The notes: generated by a model from the letters alone, not told the origin. A stretch of 64,000 nt of DNA from Symbiodinium natans (GCA_905221605.1 CAJNDS010002362.1:284501-348500); one strand, 5' to 3'. Positions 36,908 to 48,763 are shown, counted from the stretch's first letter. Program-made: numbers and translations.

Positions 36908-39900
36908 AGGCTCATCACGAACAACCAGTGGCCCATCCGCAGCCACAGCAACAACTGGCTACCCCCAAGAGCAGGGTATGCCTACGAAATCCTACGAAGC
37001 AAGCCAGCAGTTGACGTCATTGTTAGTCAGATGAGCGACTACATCTTTCAGAGCATCAGAGTTGCACAAGCCATGGGATACTCAGGGCGGCGGCTAAATT
37101 CAGATAATTCAGAATCCATCAAACCTTGGCATAGCCTTCAAGTTCGTTCCGGCTTCAAGGGCCTCTGTTACATGACACCTGTTGCAAAGCTACCGGTCTT
37201 CAGCCAGCCTACTCAGTAAACACCGCATGATCAACTTCAAGGCCCATTCAAGGGTTTGGCACGGTCAACGTCAGAGGAGTTCGAGTTCCAGCCGCTCGAA
37301 AGCGCTTTCAGGACTGCTGCAAGACCACTTTCTGCCACAGAATTCTTGAAGCAGAACTGCTTCAGACGTGCTAGATCTTTACATGCACATGTCGCACGTA
37401 ATTGTGGTACTGCCACGGATCAGGACCATCCAAGAAACAGTTGACTTGGATGACGAAGTGCGCTTCTCACGCTACTTTGTCAGATGCACGTGCCGGACGC
37501 TGCCGCAGCGTATGTACTCCTCCTTTAGATTCCCTCGTTGCACGTACCGCCAATGTCCTGGTTCCTGGCTTTTGAGGAAGCTACGGCGGCATTGGATCAA
37601 GCGACCACCGACACTTGGCCTGCCGGAGTATTATTGTCGAGTTACTGACGGCAGATTTCCTTGTCCTTTGAGTACAGCATAGTAACGTCTCCATGCGTGA
37701 TGATTTCATAGCCAAACATATTTGCCGAGTGCAGCTGCACTTGAGGCACCAAGTTCAGCTTTGTCGGAGGTGTTTGACGGTAGGGTCGAGTTATTTTAAG
37801 CGATGAGGACGGTATTCTGCGAGAAGATGTGGGGGACCCCGGTTTGTGTGCAGAAGCTGAGGAAGTCTGGGTCAAGTAAGAAACCCAAGGCGCAAGGACA
37901 AGTTGAGGTGAAACTCGTTTCTTTGCCTCTTTCCCTGCGCTTTTAGTCGGACCCCAGCCCCCCCCCCCCCCCCCCGAATTTGTTCAGAATTCGCATCAGG
38001 TTGCTGTGACGGTGGTTGGTGGTGGCATGCAGGCTCTCCGAAAAGGCTCTTTGGAACGCCTTTTTGGATCGCAGAGTCGCAGACACAGCTCCCCGCCACA
38101 ACTCTACCAACCTCCATTGTAGGCAGCGAGCTGATGCGCCGGCATCTCAGAACCTTTTGTGGGTCCTTGCAGCTGGTTGTGTGACAGATTTCTGTGCCAT
38201 TGCTGTCTGCCTCACAGGCCGACAGACGGTGCCTAACTCTGGCAGCAGGCATCGCTTAAATTCAGCACACTACAGTGCAAACAGCAACGCTAGGTCACTG
38301 GTAGAAAAATGCCATCTGTCTTTCACATAGTAGCTTAGTGCGCCGCCCTGCGAGTTCTGGCGGGAGCACAGCTGTTCGCTACTACTTCCAGCACAAAGTG
38401 GACCAGGCGAAACTTGCGCAGCAAACAGGCAGTGTGTAGAATCGAGAGACGACGACGACATTTCTGGTGTGATTCTGAGTATGAGAGTGGCTGAGGGTGG
38501 GCATGTCTTTTCTCTTTTGCGTCGTTCCCCATCCGTTGCGCGAGCAGGTGCAGAGGTCTGTTCACTTGGCCCTTTTCGTCTCGGGTTGGATCCAAGACAG
38601 GTTGCTGCCTCAGCGCCGAATTGTGAAACAACCCCCCGGAGCTTCACCACGCTTCACCCTTGTGCCGGATCAGGGCCGACTTTAGAAAGCCATGGATGGA
38701 CGCGGCAAAGGCAGGACGCGAAGCTTCAAGAGTTGTCCTCCTAAATTTTCTCAAAATTTGGCTTTTGCAGCTGCCTGCCCCAAGGTGTTCTTCCCAAAAA
38801 GTGGTCATTTGGTTTCGGCCTCAGCTCGCTTGAGAAGTTTCTGGACGAGGCACCAACAAGATCTGGCAACCTCCAGTGCAAAAAATGAGCGTCTCCTGGC
38901 CACGAGGCACTGCATTGGGAGACGCAGGAGCTTCTCGACGTGAGTGGGGTGTCTTCGTCTCAGAGTCTCATCGCATGGGTGCATCCTCACTCTTGTCGAT
39001 GCACTCATATGCCATGAGCTCACGTTGTGTAGCCTTTGCATGCCTTTGCCGATGTAAATGGAACATTTTGAGCGAAGGTTTGGCCAAATGGTTGCTCAGG
39101 AAGTTGCTTCCAGCACCGCTGCTTTGCGGCAGCTGGAGAATCTAGTGTGCCCCCTCGCATGACGCAAGACATCGGCAAAACTGAGGCATCATTTTGGTGG
39201 GGGGCTGATTGGCTCATTCCTTGCAGAAAATCGCAAGCACAACAAAAAATCCGACCAAGTCTGAGACGAGCAGGTTCAAGTCAAGTGCAGTGACCAGCGT
39301 GGCCGCAGCAGGCCAAGTCAGGGAAGTTGCTTCGCATGTGAGGGACAGAGGGACATTGTGGGATGATTGGCTTTGAGCTTCATGAACACCCTCCACACGA
39401 GTATTCCTGACAACGCGTGCTTTGAAGCAGAATTATACCCAATGTGCGGAATTCATATGCCACAGGCATGTTGAATGCCATGCTTCATGCCTAAATTGGC
39501 TCTCAGCTTCCCCGATTTCGGGTCCCGCGCGGCCTCGGGGAATAGATGGCAGGGTCGGGGGAAGAGTTGCTCCTCGGCGAGTCAAGACACGAAGAAGTGA
39601 ATGCACCATACCATGCACCGGTTGCTCGTGCTCGCGTTTCCATGAAGTGTTAGAAGTTGGCATGTACTAGCTCTTCGACTTGACAAGCTTGTCATCGCCT
39701 CAATCTCAGGTACAGCTTCACCTACTCGGATGGCTTGCGGAAAGGTTTCCTGGCGTGCAACAGTGCTTGGTCAGCCGCTGCTCCATCTAGGTTGGGCACG
39801 CCATGCCTTTTCATTTGAGCCTCCCAGGCTCTCACATTGTGGAGCAGCTGCACGTGGACAAGATCGCGGGGCGCTTCACGTGGACACGCGGCCTCCAGAG

Positions 39901-42900
39901 CGACGGCAAAGAGGCGCGCAACTGAACATAAGATATTAGATATTGCATCATAGCTGAGCACGATGCGACTGACTTCCCCAACAATAGAACGTGAAAGTAA
40001 AGTAGTGTCTCGTGGCCTGTTCGCGCCTGTTTGCGCTTATTACCCTTCCTCCCTTTATTCAGGTCACATCCAAGCGGCAAGGCAGCTCCTATGTGATCTC
40101 CCACGTGCGTGGGACCAAGCACGCTGATGCGCACACGAGATATCGAGACATCTCAAGGCAAGGCAAGACAAGTCCCCTAAGGTCCAGCGTCCGGTTCGCA
40201 ACTCGACTGGGCGACCCCAACTCGGAGTTCCTGAGCGCGGCGCACCTAACTTCAGACGCTTCGAGCTTCAAGATCTCCTGTGGATCTTGGGAAGGCTTCC
40301 GTAAACTTAGTGAACTGTATTTAGTACCAGCTCAGGTCGCACAGAGACAGCTGTTCAAACATCGTGCTGTTCGGACTTGGCTTAGCAGCAACGCGCCGTC
40401 GATATTGGGACTGCTTGCCACTCGGTGTGCACAAGCAAACGGTATCAAACCGGGTACTTCGCACTCAAGCAATGACTAACTGACTAACTGTGACCCAGCG
40501 CGTAGACACAAGAGAAGCTCGGAAAGGAGTATCAGTCGTCGCCACTCATCGTGCCTTGAGCGCTCCTAGACTCGAGTTTGCAAGTTGGTTCCCCCGGCTT
40601 CCTGCCCCGCAACATAAATGCCAGGCTTTGGCAATGCCACCCAACTTAGCTCTAGCACGATCTCGCATGTCTCACGGGTGCCAATGTGCAGGCCGTAGTC
40701 TTCAATGCTTTGACCGTGACTTTGGTATTGGCGGCGTGCCTATGCCACGCCACGTGGCAAGTCTTTCCTCAGGACTCTTGGCCCGCACTTCCATGGGAAG
40801 ACGGTTTCATTGCAGTTAAACTCCGCTCGAATTCGCTGAAGGTTAAACATCCGCAGGTGACCCAGGCAAGTAAACATTTGCTGCTCTCATCAATGTCTCG
40901 GCACAGGCGGGCGATAGCTTCGACATGGGCAAAGGCACTGTCATGCAGTGAGTTTTTTCAAGCTTGCTGTGCAGTTAGCTCACTCAGCTGTGTGCGTAAC
41001 GCTGTGACACTGGACACTGGACGTGCAAGGCCCAGATTCGGAAGCACTTGCAGCTGCTGCTTCTTTTGCAGCCGTCACGGTCGCTGGAATGAAGATATCA
41101 AAAGAAGGGCCATGTCTTCCAACGTTGCATGATGACCGTCTCGACCAGCCGTTGCAACCAAGGTACTTTCCGCCACGGTTGCAGGTCTCTTGACTGAATG
41201 GTCTCGCTGAAGTCTTGGCGTTGCCAACGCCATGCAGATGCCCACTATTATTCACTAGGAACCGTAAGCAGTTCTCTAGGCGTAGCTGAATCAGGAGCGA
41301 GATGCATCATGCAAGCTCATTGCAAGCGCACAACCCTTGCAAGAAATCCAGTCGTCGCCAGAAATGGCCATTGTTACATCACGAGCGTTTTTCCACAGGC
41401 GGCCGCCAGCGTGCAAATAAAATCCAAGCGCCTTCTCGATGAGGAGCAGCCGTGGAAGGGTCCACGAACATGACCCAATATGACACAAGACGACCCAATA
41501 TGACCCGCTTACACCTGCAATCAGCAAGAATCTCTGAGCTCTTCGGCTCTCCTCAGTGCTTCCTCTCGAAGCCGCTTCGCATCACCCGGGAACTTGTGAA
41601 ATTGGTCGAAGCCACATGATGTTGAAGCTGAGTTGCAGTGCAGCCCTTCCTCTCACGTTCCCTCACGTTCCCTCCCTTTCCCTGTTTCCGTTCGCTCATT
41701 TCCCACCGTCGTTTGTCCATGTCTACGCCGCTACTCTGCTCGATTTGTTGCAAAGGCTGGTGGCTGGGCATCTTCAGATGCAGATGCTGTGGCTTCAGGG
41801 CATTCGACCGTGAAACCATTGGCACCGCTACAAGGTTAAGTGCAAAGATCGCTGCCTGGCAGAGCCAACACTTTTGTTCAACGCTTTGTTTGCATGGAAT
41901 TCCTGATCAAGTTGCATGGGGGGCGCTTGGTCTAGCAAAACTCAGGCTGCACGATGTAAGATCCAAAGGCTGCTGAAAGCCGTGCGCTGTCAATAAGCTG
42001 CGTGCGGCACATGTGACACTATTGGGGCGTTCATGTTGCCTTTTTTGTCGGAGGCCGCTCACTGGAGCAATTCTTGCAGTCAGCATACTCTGGCGTCTCG
42101 GCTGTGCAGATGTCCGCTTGCACGTCGGTGCTCAGCACTGTTGTGTTGGAGTTGGGCGATCCCGATCCTCCATGACGAGCCTGGTTCGCTGAGGTGCTTC
42201 TGTGTGCTGCTGCTGTGTCCCAATCTCAGAAGACGTAGGTTTACAGCTTACAGATGTTTACAGCATTGAGGCGAACGCCATGCAGATCGTGGGCATTGGC
42301 ATTCTAAGCCTTCTCTTGCTCAGAAGCGACTCAGGTCCCATAGCTTATGGCCTCAGTCGTCGAACTCTTTGCCGTGGCCTTAGTGAGAAAGCATCTGAAA
42401 GAGCGAGAGTAGCTGCAAAAGAAGCAGATTTCTGAGCAGAGAGAGGTCTCTCATGTCATTTTTTGTGTCGCATGAGTTCGATGACATGTTATGATGTTAC
42501 GTGTCGTGACTGAGGCGACGCAGGCAGCTGCAGCCCGGAGCCGGGCTCCCCTTTGCTCCCCACCTGCGGTGTCGGCCGTTGCCGGTGTGGGGGTTTAGCA
42601 GATCTGCCCGGTGCTTACTTGGCGCTCACTCGTATACGAATGTGTCATGGAATTCATAGAAGTCATAGAAGTCATAGAGTTGTAGAAGGCGAACGAAGGG
42701 CACGGCAGCCTCTGAGGACGTGCATCACAGCCAGCGCTGGGCAGGACTTGTCCCTGTGCAGAAACGTCAAACAGCCACTTTGCTGCAGCGAAAACCCAAT
42801 CCCAGCGCAGAACGTGTTCAGCAAATCGCTAGGCGTTCGCAACATAGCGGTTCGGTGCAGCAACGGTTTTACAATTTTTCGTGGCCTAGGCCCATGTGTA

Positions 42901-45788
42901 TCACTACGGGCAGTGACGAAACTGCAAGTGGTGTGCACTTGCCACTGCTGGCGTCTGCTGTCGGGTCGACAGCCGGGATCCGAGGGTACCGGGCAAGCGT
43001 TACATGCACATGCAGGAAAGCCATGATGGGGGCACATTTTGAATCAAGCGAAATATGTATACGCGTGTATACCGTATATACAAGATAGTATACAATAATA
43101 CCGTACAGTATAGTCTGAAAGTATATAGTTTAAACAGCATCGCCTTCTCCAGAACATGTTGCAGTGCAGCTGCAGGGAGTCGCCATTCTGCTGGGCCTCG
43201 CCTGGCTGCTGAATGCATGGGGCATGTGCTTCAGCTGCACAATGTTTCAATGTTTTATACCGAAACATGAAGGCAGCAAGAAGCTGCAGTATAGTTAGCC
43301 ACCTTTGGCAACCATCTTCAAGAGTCCCAGGTATGCCGGCTGGGTGAGGGCGTCAGACCCCTCAGACGTCGTCATGGTGCCTCAGGTGCAGTACCACAGG
43401 CGCGATGGTGAGATTATATTGATGTATTCAAGCTCCAGGTCTTTTCTGCACTCCGCGGCGCAACAAGTAACAAAGCTGCACAGTGTTCGACCCTGGGCCA
43501 GGTTCTCTGTGAACTTCCGATCTCGCAGCGAAGGCAAGCTGATCTTCACCCTCAGTGCGGAGGAGCGTAGCGTGACATGGCCGAGCAGGGCGTAGCTTAG
43601 CATGCTCATCTTATCCTTTGTGGGTACACAGGACGACCCGCACGGGGTAGCTGCTGCACTGATGCCTCCGGGCCCACCTCGGGGGCGAGCAGGACTGGCT
43701 TTCACCTTAGGAGATCTGTAGAGCAGAGGGCATCGCATCTCAGTGGAGCGAGGTGACGTCCATGTTTGTGCATTCACCATGTGTCAGCCTTTTGTGGCTG
43801 AGGCCGTGATGTACCAGGCACCAGACACAATGTTGGGCAGCTATGTGCCAGGTTCAGGTGCCTCGGCAGAATGACCGACTTGCCAAGTTCATGTGCCTAG
43901 CCCCGACTGGGCATGGCTAGGCCAAATCACCAAAGCATACCAAAGCCTTGCAGTGCTCCAGGCATAACAGGCTCCGATTGGGGCGGAGGCTACACTGGCT
44001 ATTCGCAGCCTCCAGCAGGTGTTTCACTGAGTGACCAAGTGATGGCAGTCCTTGTTGCAGGTGAGCTGTGAGGGTGTCACAGTCAGGCCACAGGAAGTAC
44101 AGACTTCAGAAATCTGTCTGAGGCGTCGCAGAGCAAGAGCCGCACTGGTGCTGAGATCCTTGCATGAGGATCCCGAATTCATCTTATGGTTTCACTGCGC
44201 AGAGGTCATGCAAGGGCAGGCGATCTGTACTCAGAAAGGGCAGCCGTACGATGATGGGATGGATTTTTCACATCCACGAGAAGAAGTCAGGCACAGCTCG
44301 CGCACACCGGACACGCACGAAACAATCGTAGCTCGTACTCCAGTGTCCAGGAGGCTTGGTCCAGCCCACTCCAGATCCAAAGCGATGATTCTTGTTGGGA
44401 TCATGTGGTGGAATGGAGTGATCTCAGTGCTCTCTCAAAGATCATGGTGTGGGCTGGCTGGGAAAAACTCGTGCCTCACGCCCCAAGGGCCGGGCATGTC
44501 TCAACAAAAGAGTCACATTGGTAGCAGTCATCCTGGTCTATGAAAGTTCATCATTAGTCCGCATGGAAAGGTTGAATGTGTGTGAGCGCAGAACTCATTC
44601 ACTGTTGATGTTTGATTCATGTCATGGCGACGGAGAGTCGCATGTGGAAGTGATTACTCGGAGCAGCAAAGACAAGCGATGGAACCGCCCGCTGCATGCA
44701 TGCCTTTCAGACTATTGTTGCACGGGGCCATCGCTCGAACGTTTCACTTGTTCATGCCTCAAGTTTGTTATTCAGCAGAAACTTGCACTTCAGGAGCCGG
44801 CACAAGTGAATTTCTTCGTGCCTATGTTAGATTGATTGGTTTGGGATTGGGTTTGGGTCCAGTTTCGAAGGCAGTGCGAAGAGACTCCCTCGAAGCAGCG
44901 TCACAAAAGCGATTTCGTTTGTATGTGTGCGTGCGCCCGCCTGTGCCAACTTTGCTGCGAGCACCTGTTCATAGCCTAGACCGGACGAAGTGGATCAGGA
45001 GTGGCGGGATCCATAGCAGCGAGGAGCTCGGCAAAGTACTGGCTGGCCACTTGAGCGACCGGCTAAATTGCGCCAGACATTAGCAGATTTGCTATGGAAG
45101 CAAAGTGATCCAGATATCAGGAAGCGATACCTAGCCCAAACCCCAAAGGGGATGCTCTCAATGCGATGTCCCCATCGTAGCCACTTGAGTGGCCCATCGC
45201 ACACTTCCAGGAACTGTCGAGATGCTTGAGTCACCAGATCGGTCCTGAACTCAAACTGCCGTTCAGACTCCAGCAGTGGCCGAAGCTGAGGCCATGACCG
45301 TGGCCTGGCCAGTATGGATCGTATCTTCCATGGCGAATTTGGACAATGCCTGGCCGAGCCCCCGAATGCGAGCAGCCGCTGAAATTTCTGAAAGCCGAGG
45401 AAAGCACATGCAGACAAAAGCATGCGTACATCGGGTTGTCAAAACTGTCTGCATGTTGCAGCAGCATCTGAGGCTCGTGGGCGTTGAGCGCGCGAGGATT
45501 GGCGGGAAATGCCTGGCTCAGGTCTTGGCTGACAGGCCGCTGGCCCCCACACTTCCTGCAACGCAAATGCCTGATAGAGGGGCGTAATGCTACAATGCTT
45601 GCGTGTTCAAGTGCTTGCAATGGAAGGCAGACGGTCGGACAGCGTCCAGTAACATTGATTGGCCACTCCATGGGCAGCACTGGCCTGATTGATGATGTAA
45701 AGGGATTATGTGCTTATGAGCTATCTTCTGCAATGTGGAGCTGTTGGCCTAAAGAACGGCGCAGAGCCTCTGGCCGGTTTTTGAGTTA

Positions 45789-45932
45789 GGACCCCCTTCG
45801 CCCGTTTTAGGCTATAGGCACCACTAGCCCCACCCCCATATCACATCCCCTATCCCAACCCTAGAATACCATCTTAGGAATACTCCAACATCCCTATCCG
45901 GGTGCCATAGCCTAAAACGGGCAAGGGGTTCC
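45789..45932. repeat. Foldback repeat at the host-virus junction
   Basis: The left arm 45,789-45,822 and right arm 45,901-45,932 are near-perfect inverted copies: CCCGTTTTAGGCTATAGG on the left, CCATAGCCTAAAACGGG on the right. They enclose about 78 bp of C- and A-rich spacer. It ends 12 bp before a telomere-like run. It may be a host MITE-like element or part of the viral terminal structure. Only one viral end is in view, so the two cannot be told apart. Confidence 0.85.
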
Positions 45933-45948
45933 TTGTAGAATTTGGTTC

Positions 45949-45970
45949 AGGGTTTAGGGTTAAGGGTTTT
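45949..45970 (+). repeat. Telomere-like run at the junction
   Basis: AGGGTTTAGGGTTAAGGGTTTT, a degenerate TTTAGGG array, is the last GC-containing sequence before the AT-rich element begins. Confidence 0.75.
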
Positions 45971-45979
45971 AACTACATT

Positions 45980-46017
45980 GTAATTATAATATATAACTGC
46001 TTATGTATTATAATTAC
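45980..46017. repeat. AT palindrome at element edge
   Basis: GTAATTATAATA (45,980-45,991) and TATTATAATTAC (46,006-46,017) are perfect 12-bp inverted arms around a 14-bp loop. Weaker symmetry continues outward. It is placed between the telomere-like run and the end of the first viral gene, where a terminal inverted repeat or terminal hairpin would be expected. Confidence 0.8.
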
Positions 46018-46024
46018 ACTATAA

Positions 46025-46501
46025 CTACGCAGTTTCTGGTTTCAAATGCGGTGGTTTGTTAAAATGTCTTGACCACATCGGAGGCAAGTAGCAAGAACGG
46101 CAAGTGTTACAACAATAATGTTCTTTGCCGTTTATTTCTCTGATAATATCTGGTTTGGGAACATCTTTCTCAAAGTCTGGATCATTTAGCTTTTGTAAAT
46201 AATACTGGTGCGTTTGTGACTTTTCGTGTTGGGCTTGTTTGTATTTCTTTATTTCGTAATTACAAACAGGGCACATGACGACTTCGTCTTTGATTTTGTT
46301 CAGGTGGTTCTGTCTCCACTCTTTAACTTTTTCGGGGTTTTGTGCTCTGTATTCTCTCTTTTGTTCCGCTATTTGTTGCTTATGTGTTTGACCATATCGT
46401 TTTGCTTTGTCTCTACATACGTTACAAGTCTTGTAGTTCTCTTCAAACTTTTCAATCTTCTGCATTATTTGACACTTACTGCAAAATCTCCTTCCTTCCA
46501 T
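46025..46501 (-). CDS. Multi-zinc-finger protein, 158 aa
   Basis: Starts at ATG 46,501. The N terminus has two CxxC pairs (FCSKC, CNVC), followed by a basic helical linker (KRYGQTHKQQIAEQKREY). A C2H2-like CPVC...H...H finger follows, and a final Cys-rich motif (CCNTCRSC) near the stop. DNA binding is inferred from the fingers and basic linker. It is the outermost gene of the left arm and its stop is only about 8 bp from the AT palindrome. A TTTCTTTA-type motif lies 22 nt upstream of the start. I do not recognise a named family. Confidence 0.75.
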   Translation of the reverse strand: MEGRRFCSKCQIMQKIEKFEENYKTCNVCRDKAKRYGQTHKQQIAEQKREYRAQNPEKVKEWRQNHLNKIKDEVVMCPVCNYEIKKYKQAQHEKSQTHQYYLQKLNDPDFEKDVPKPDIIREINGKEHYCCNTCRSCYLPPMWSRHFNKPPHLKPETA

Positions 46502-46520
46502 TACTCAATATAAATAGGTG

Positions 46521-46700
46521 TCATTTCTTTAAGCGTGTATCCAGCCCAGTGTCTAAACATTCAGAACAAGTCGCAATGTATTTAACATAATAGTAAGAAT
46601 GCTTACCAGCGTAATAGCAACGCTTAAAACAATCAATATTTTTGTCTTGCGTACAACGATAACACTTCCTAGTAACAACATTATTTGTTTCAGTATATGC
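46521..46700 (-). pseudogene. Truncated Cys-rich viral gene
   Basis: Reading leftward from 46,700, an open frame of 59 codons runs to TGA at 46,521-46,523. It contains KCYRC, then DCFKRC and a later CSEC, so it resembles the zinc-binding N terminus of the next gene downstream. There is no ATG: the frame opens straight after a TGA at 46,701-46,703, exactly where the GC-rich cassette begins. The simplest reading is that the 5-prime end was lost to the insertion. A non-ATG start or an old start near 47,018 (MLRL, with an AT-rich leader like other viral genes) are alternatives. Confidence 0.55.
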
Positions 46701-46703
46701 TCA

Positions 46704-46998
46704 TGTTTCCTTGGGGTTCGTGTTTCCCGACCCCCTTTCTCTCAGGATGTTTCCCGTAAGCCCCCGTGAAACGCACCCTCGGGAAACATGCTTTCCCCCA
46801 TAGAAATTAGGGATTTTTGGGTGCGATGTTTCCCCACGGGTTGCGTAATGTTTCCCCACGGGTTGCGGGAAGTTTCCCGACGGGTTGCGGGATGTTTCCC
46901 GACGGGTTGCGGGAAAACCTATAGACAAACAAACAAGAAACACAAAACACTCAAAAACAATTTTCAAAATCAAGGGTAGTAAACTTTTAGGGTTTAGG
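46704..46998. mobile_element. GC-rich cassette with 22-bp repeats
   Basis: A GC-rich block in otherwise AT-rich viral DNA. Its left part has a 10-bp inverted repeat, ATGTTTCCCG and CGGGAAACAT. The centre holds four tandem 22-bp units and the right edge has TTTTAGGGTTTAGG (46,985-46,998). It separates a start-less Cys-rich frame on the left from AT-rich leader-like sequence on the right. The 105-codon frame across it is low-complexity Arg/Gly/Pro and not credible. Its origin is unknown and insertion is inferred. Confidence 0.55.
46826..46913 (+). repeat. Four tandem 22-bp repeats
   Basis: Units at 46,826-46,847, 46,848-46,869, 46,870-46,891 and 46,892-46,913 follow the pattern ATGTTTCCC[CG]ACGGGTTGCG plus two bases. 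The first two carry C and the last two carry G at the variable site, and the third begins AA. The tandem order with paired variants suggests duplication of a two-unit block or gradual divergence. Confidence 0.95.
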
Positions 46999-47084
46999 AT
47001 GAACACCAACCGTAACATTATAATATTAATAATGTTATGCTTGTTTAATCCATTAAGTCAAAACCGGAATAATTCATTAAATTA

Positions 47085-47747
47085 TCATTGGTCAATAATG
47101 ATGAATTTTAACCATTCCATTAAGTCAGGAAAGACATGTCGCTTATTTAGATATGTAATAATCATTGAAAATATTCTTAGATAATGATACAAAAAATATT
47201 TCAATTCAATGTCATCTTGGTCATCACTATATTCACCATTGTATGAATCTACTAATATTTCTTTTAATTCCTTAACTTTCTCCTCATTAAAATAATGGTT
47301 ATACGCATCTTCAAATTTATTGTGTATTCTTTTATTATATAATTCAGTGTATTTGGCATAAAAACTATGTTCGTATTCTTCTATTTCATCTTTATAAACA
47401 TTACCGTAAATTGTTACAATACAATAATTAGTATTATATCCACGTAAGACATTTAATATCACATCTCTGTATGTAGGATAATCATTGTTTCCAACTAACC
47501 CATATATAAGAGTAGAAACATCATACTCTAAATATCTCATTCTATCAACACAATTAGAACAACCGATATATGAAAAAATATTCTCATTTACGCCTTCAGA
47601 AAATAAACTGAAATTATTTCTAAGTTGGTAATGTATTAATTTGCAGTTCTTACAGTTTTGCATGTCATCGTTTATTAATTTACGACCACGTGCGATTTCT
47701 TTATCAGTATTATAATCTAGTGTTACAACGCTTTCGCTATCAATCAT
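47085..47747 (-). CDS. Cys-rich protein, 220 aa (left paralogue)
   Basis: I place the start at ATG 47,747 rather than at the GTG two codons upstream. Two CxxC pairs (about residues 32/35 and 63/66) form a likely zinc site, and the C-terminal half is helical and rich in Tyr and acidic residues. The same layout (two Cys clusters about 27 residues apart, the second as CSxC, then a helical domain) occurs in the 214-aa protein at the other side of the window, 63,199-63,843, suggesting a paralogous pair. An ATTTCTTTA motif lies 26 nt upstream (47,773-47,781). Function unknown. Confidence 0.75.
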   Translation of the reverse strand: MIDSESVVTLDYNTDKEIARGRKLINDDMQNCKNCKLIHYQLRNNFSLFSEGVNENIFSYIGCSNCVDRMRYLEYDVSTLIYGLVGNNDYPTYRDVILNVLRGYNTNYCIVTIYGNVYKDEIEEYEHSFYAKYTELYNKRIHNKFEDAYNHYFNEEKVKELKEILVDSYNGEYSDDQDDIELKYFLYHYLRIFSMIITYLNKRHVFPDLMEWLKFIIIDQ

Positions 47748-47818
47748 TTCCACTATAATATGTATAGTCGCTATTTCTTTAGGTGTTTTTCTTAAGAAAA
47801 TGTTTTATCAAAAGAAAA

Positions 47819-48736
47819 TTAAACTTTTAACAACTCAAAGCGTAAATAAGCCCTATCATTCCCTGATACATAATAATATTTTTGACCCAGTTTTTCGTCA
47901 ATTTTTTCTATGGTATAAACATTTTGCGACCAATTTGATACACGTTCTTTTTCATTGGGCTTCCTCTTCCTAAATATTTTGACTTCATCACCAACACTTA
48001 ATTCAGGATAGACCCGATTTCGTTTAGCATTCATATTTAAGTGCAGTTTAACTTTTAATTCGTTGCTCGGTTTTCTGGCATCCTTTGGGGTGAATCCAGT
48101 AGCGGAATGTTTCATTTTATTATTGTATGTTAATAAGATTTCAAAAATATAATCCGGCCACTGAATATTATCTTTACCCTTTTTCTGATCGGCTTCAACA
48201 CGACGATATAATAAATCTTTGAACGTCCTAATGGCTCTCTCGCTGAAATTTGGGTGCGCCCTAGTCCTGTGATGTTCTATGTTCTGTTCCTGTAAATACG
48301 TTTGTATTGCCTCCTTGTTCATTGCTCCCTCGTCGTCGGTATAAATTATTTTTGGCTTCTTCCCCATTTTATGTAAGCATTCAATCATCCCACTCGCTAA
48401 ATCTTCTTCCTTCTTACCGTTAATTGCCACGACATGCATAAACTTATCAAAAATATCAATCATTAACATTCCTACTCTAAATTTTTGATCTTTCAAGTCA
48501 TTAATAAAAAACAAATCCATCTGATACTCGTATGCTGAATGGGGGGCGACAAAGCTATTTGAACCGACGGGCTTTCGCTTTTGATCAACATTCTTTCTAA
48601 AAAACTCGTTGATATCAGACATTGCGATGGTTTTATCTTTCTCCCGCGCTTCTTCTAATGTGCGGTTCTTACTACCGAAACCGCTTCTATCGTAATAAAC
48701 CTTGCTAATTATATCATCTTTACTAGAACTACTCAT
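47819..48736 (-). CDS. Retroviral-type (rve) integrase
   Basis: DDE strand-transfer enzyme of 305 aa that would insert the viral DNA into the host chromosome. The catalytic triad is visible as D74 (YQMDLFF), D134 (IIYTDDEG) and E166 (NFSERAIRTF), with a D-to-E spacing of 32. The C-terminal part (VGDEVKIF, then W...Y.I and YLRFELLKV) looks like the SH3/chromo-like DNA-binding domain of these integrases. The length is usual for Polinton/PLV integrases and the frame is intact. It lies between the Cys-rich gene and the GIY-YIG gene on the same strand, 27 bp from the latter. Confidence 0.92.
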   Translation of the reverse strand: MSSSSKDDIISKVYYDRSGFGSKNRTLEEAREKDKTIAMSDINEFFRKNVDQKRKPVGSNSFVAPHSAYEYQMDLFFINDLKDQKFRVGMLMIDIFDKFMHVVAINGKKEEDLASGMIECLHKMGKKPKIIYTDDEGAMNKEAIQTYLQEQNIEHHRTRAHPNFSERAIRTFKDLLYRRVEADQKKGKDNIQWPDYIFEILLTYNNKMKHSATGFTPKDARKPSNELKVKLHLNMNAKRNRVYPELSVGDEVKIFRKRKPNEKERVSNWSQNVYTIEKIDEKLGQKYYYVSGNDRAYLRFELLKV

Positions 48737-48763
48737 TATAGTAAAGATGACATTTTATTTGTT

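Larger units (their letters stand above)
30636..45788. other. Host DNA, no named gene
   Basis: Fifteen kilobases without a recognisable domain. Features seen are an AT run at 31,290-31,304, a dispersed repeat copy at 34,735-34,830, a trinucleotide tract at 34,970-35,085, a telomere-type run at 35,179-35,201, a C run at 37,958-37,975, a TA-rich patch at 43,050-43,135 and one candidate acidic exon at 36,719-36,907. Frames such as 40,012-40,479 and 44,052-44,543 have the length of exons but no supporting similarity or splice chain. Confidence 0.45.

Noticed and set aside
46701-47018. 105-codon frame on the - strand across the GC-rich cassette
   Set aside because: It consists of the 22-bp repeats, telomere-like sequence and a hydrophobic stretch from AT-rich DNA. 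It shows no domain. Only its first few codons (MLRL) may be a remnant viral start.
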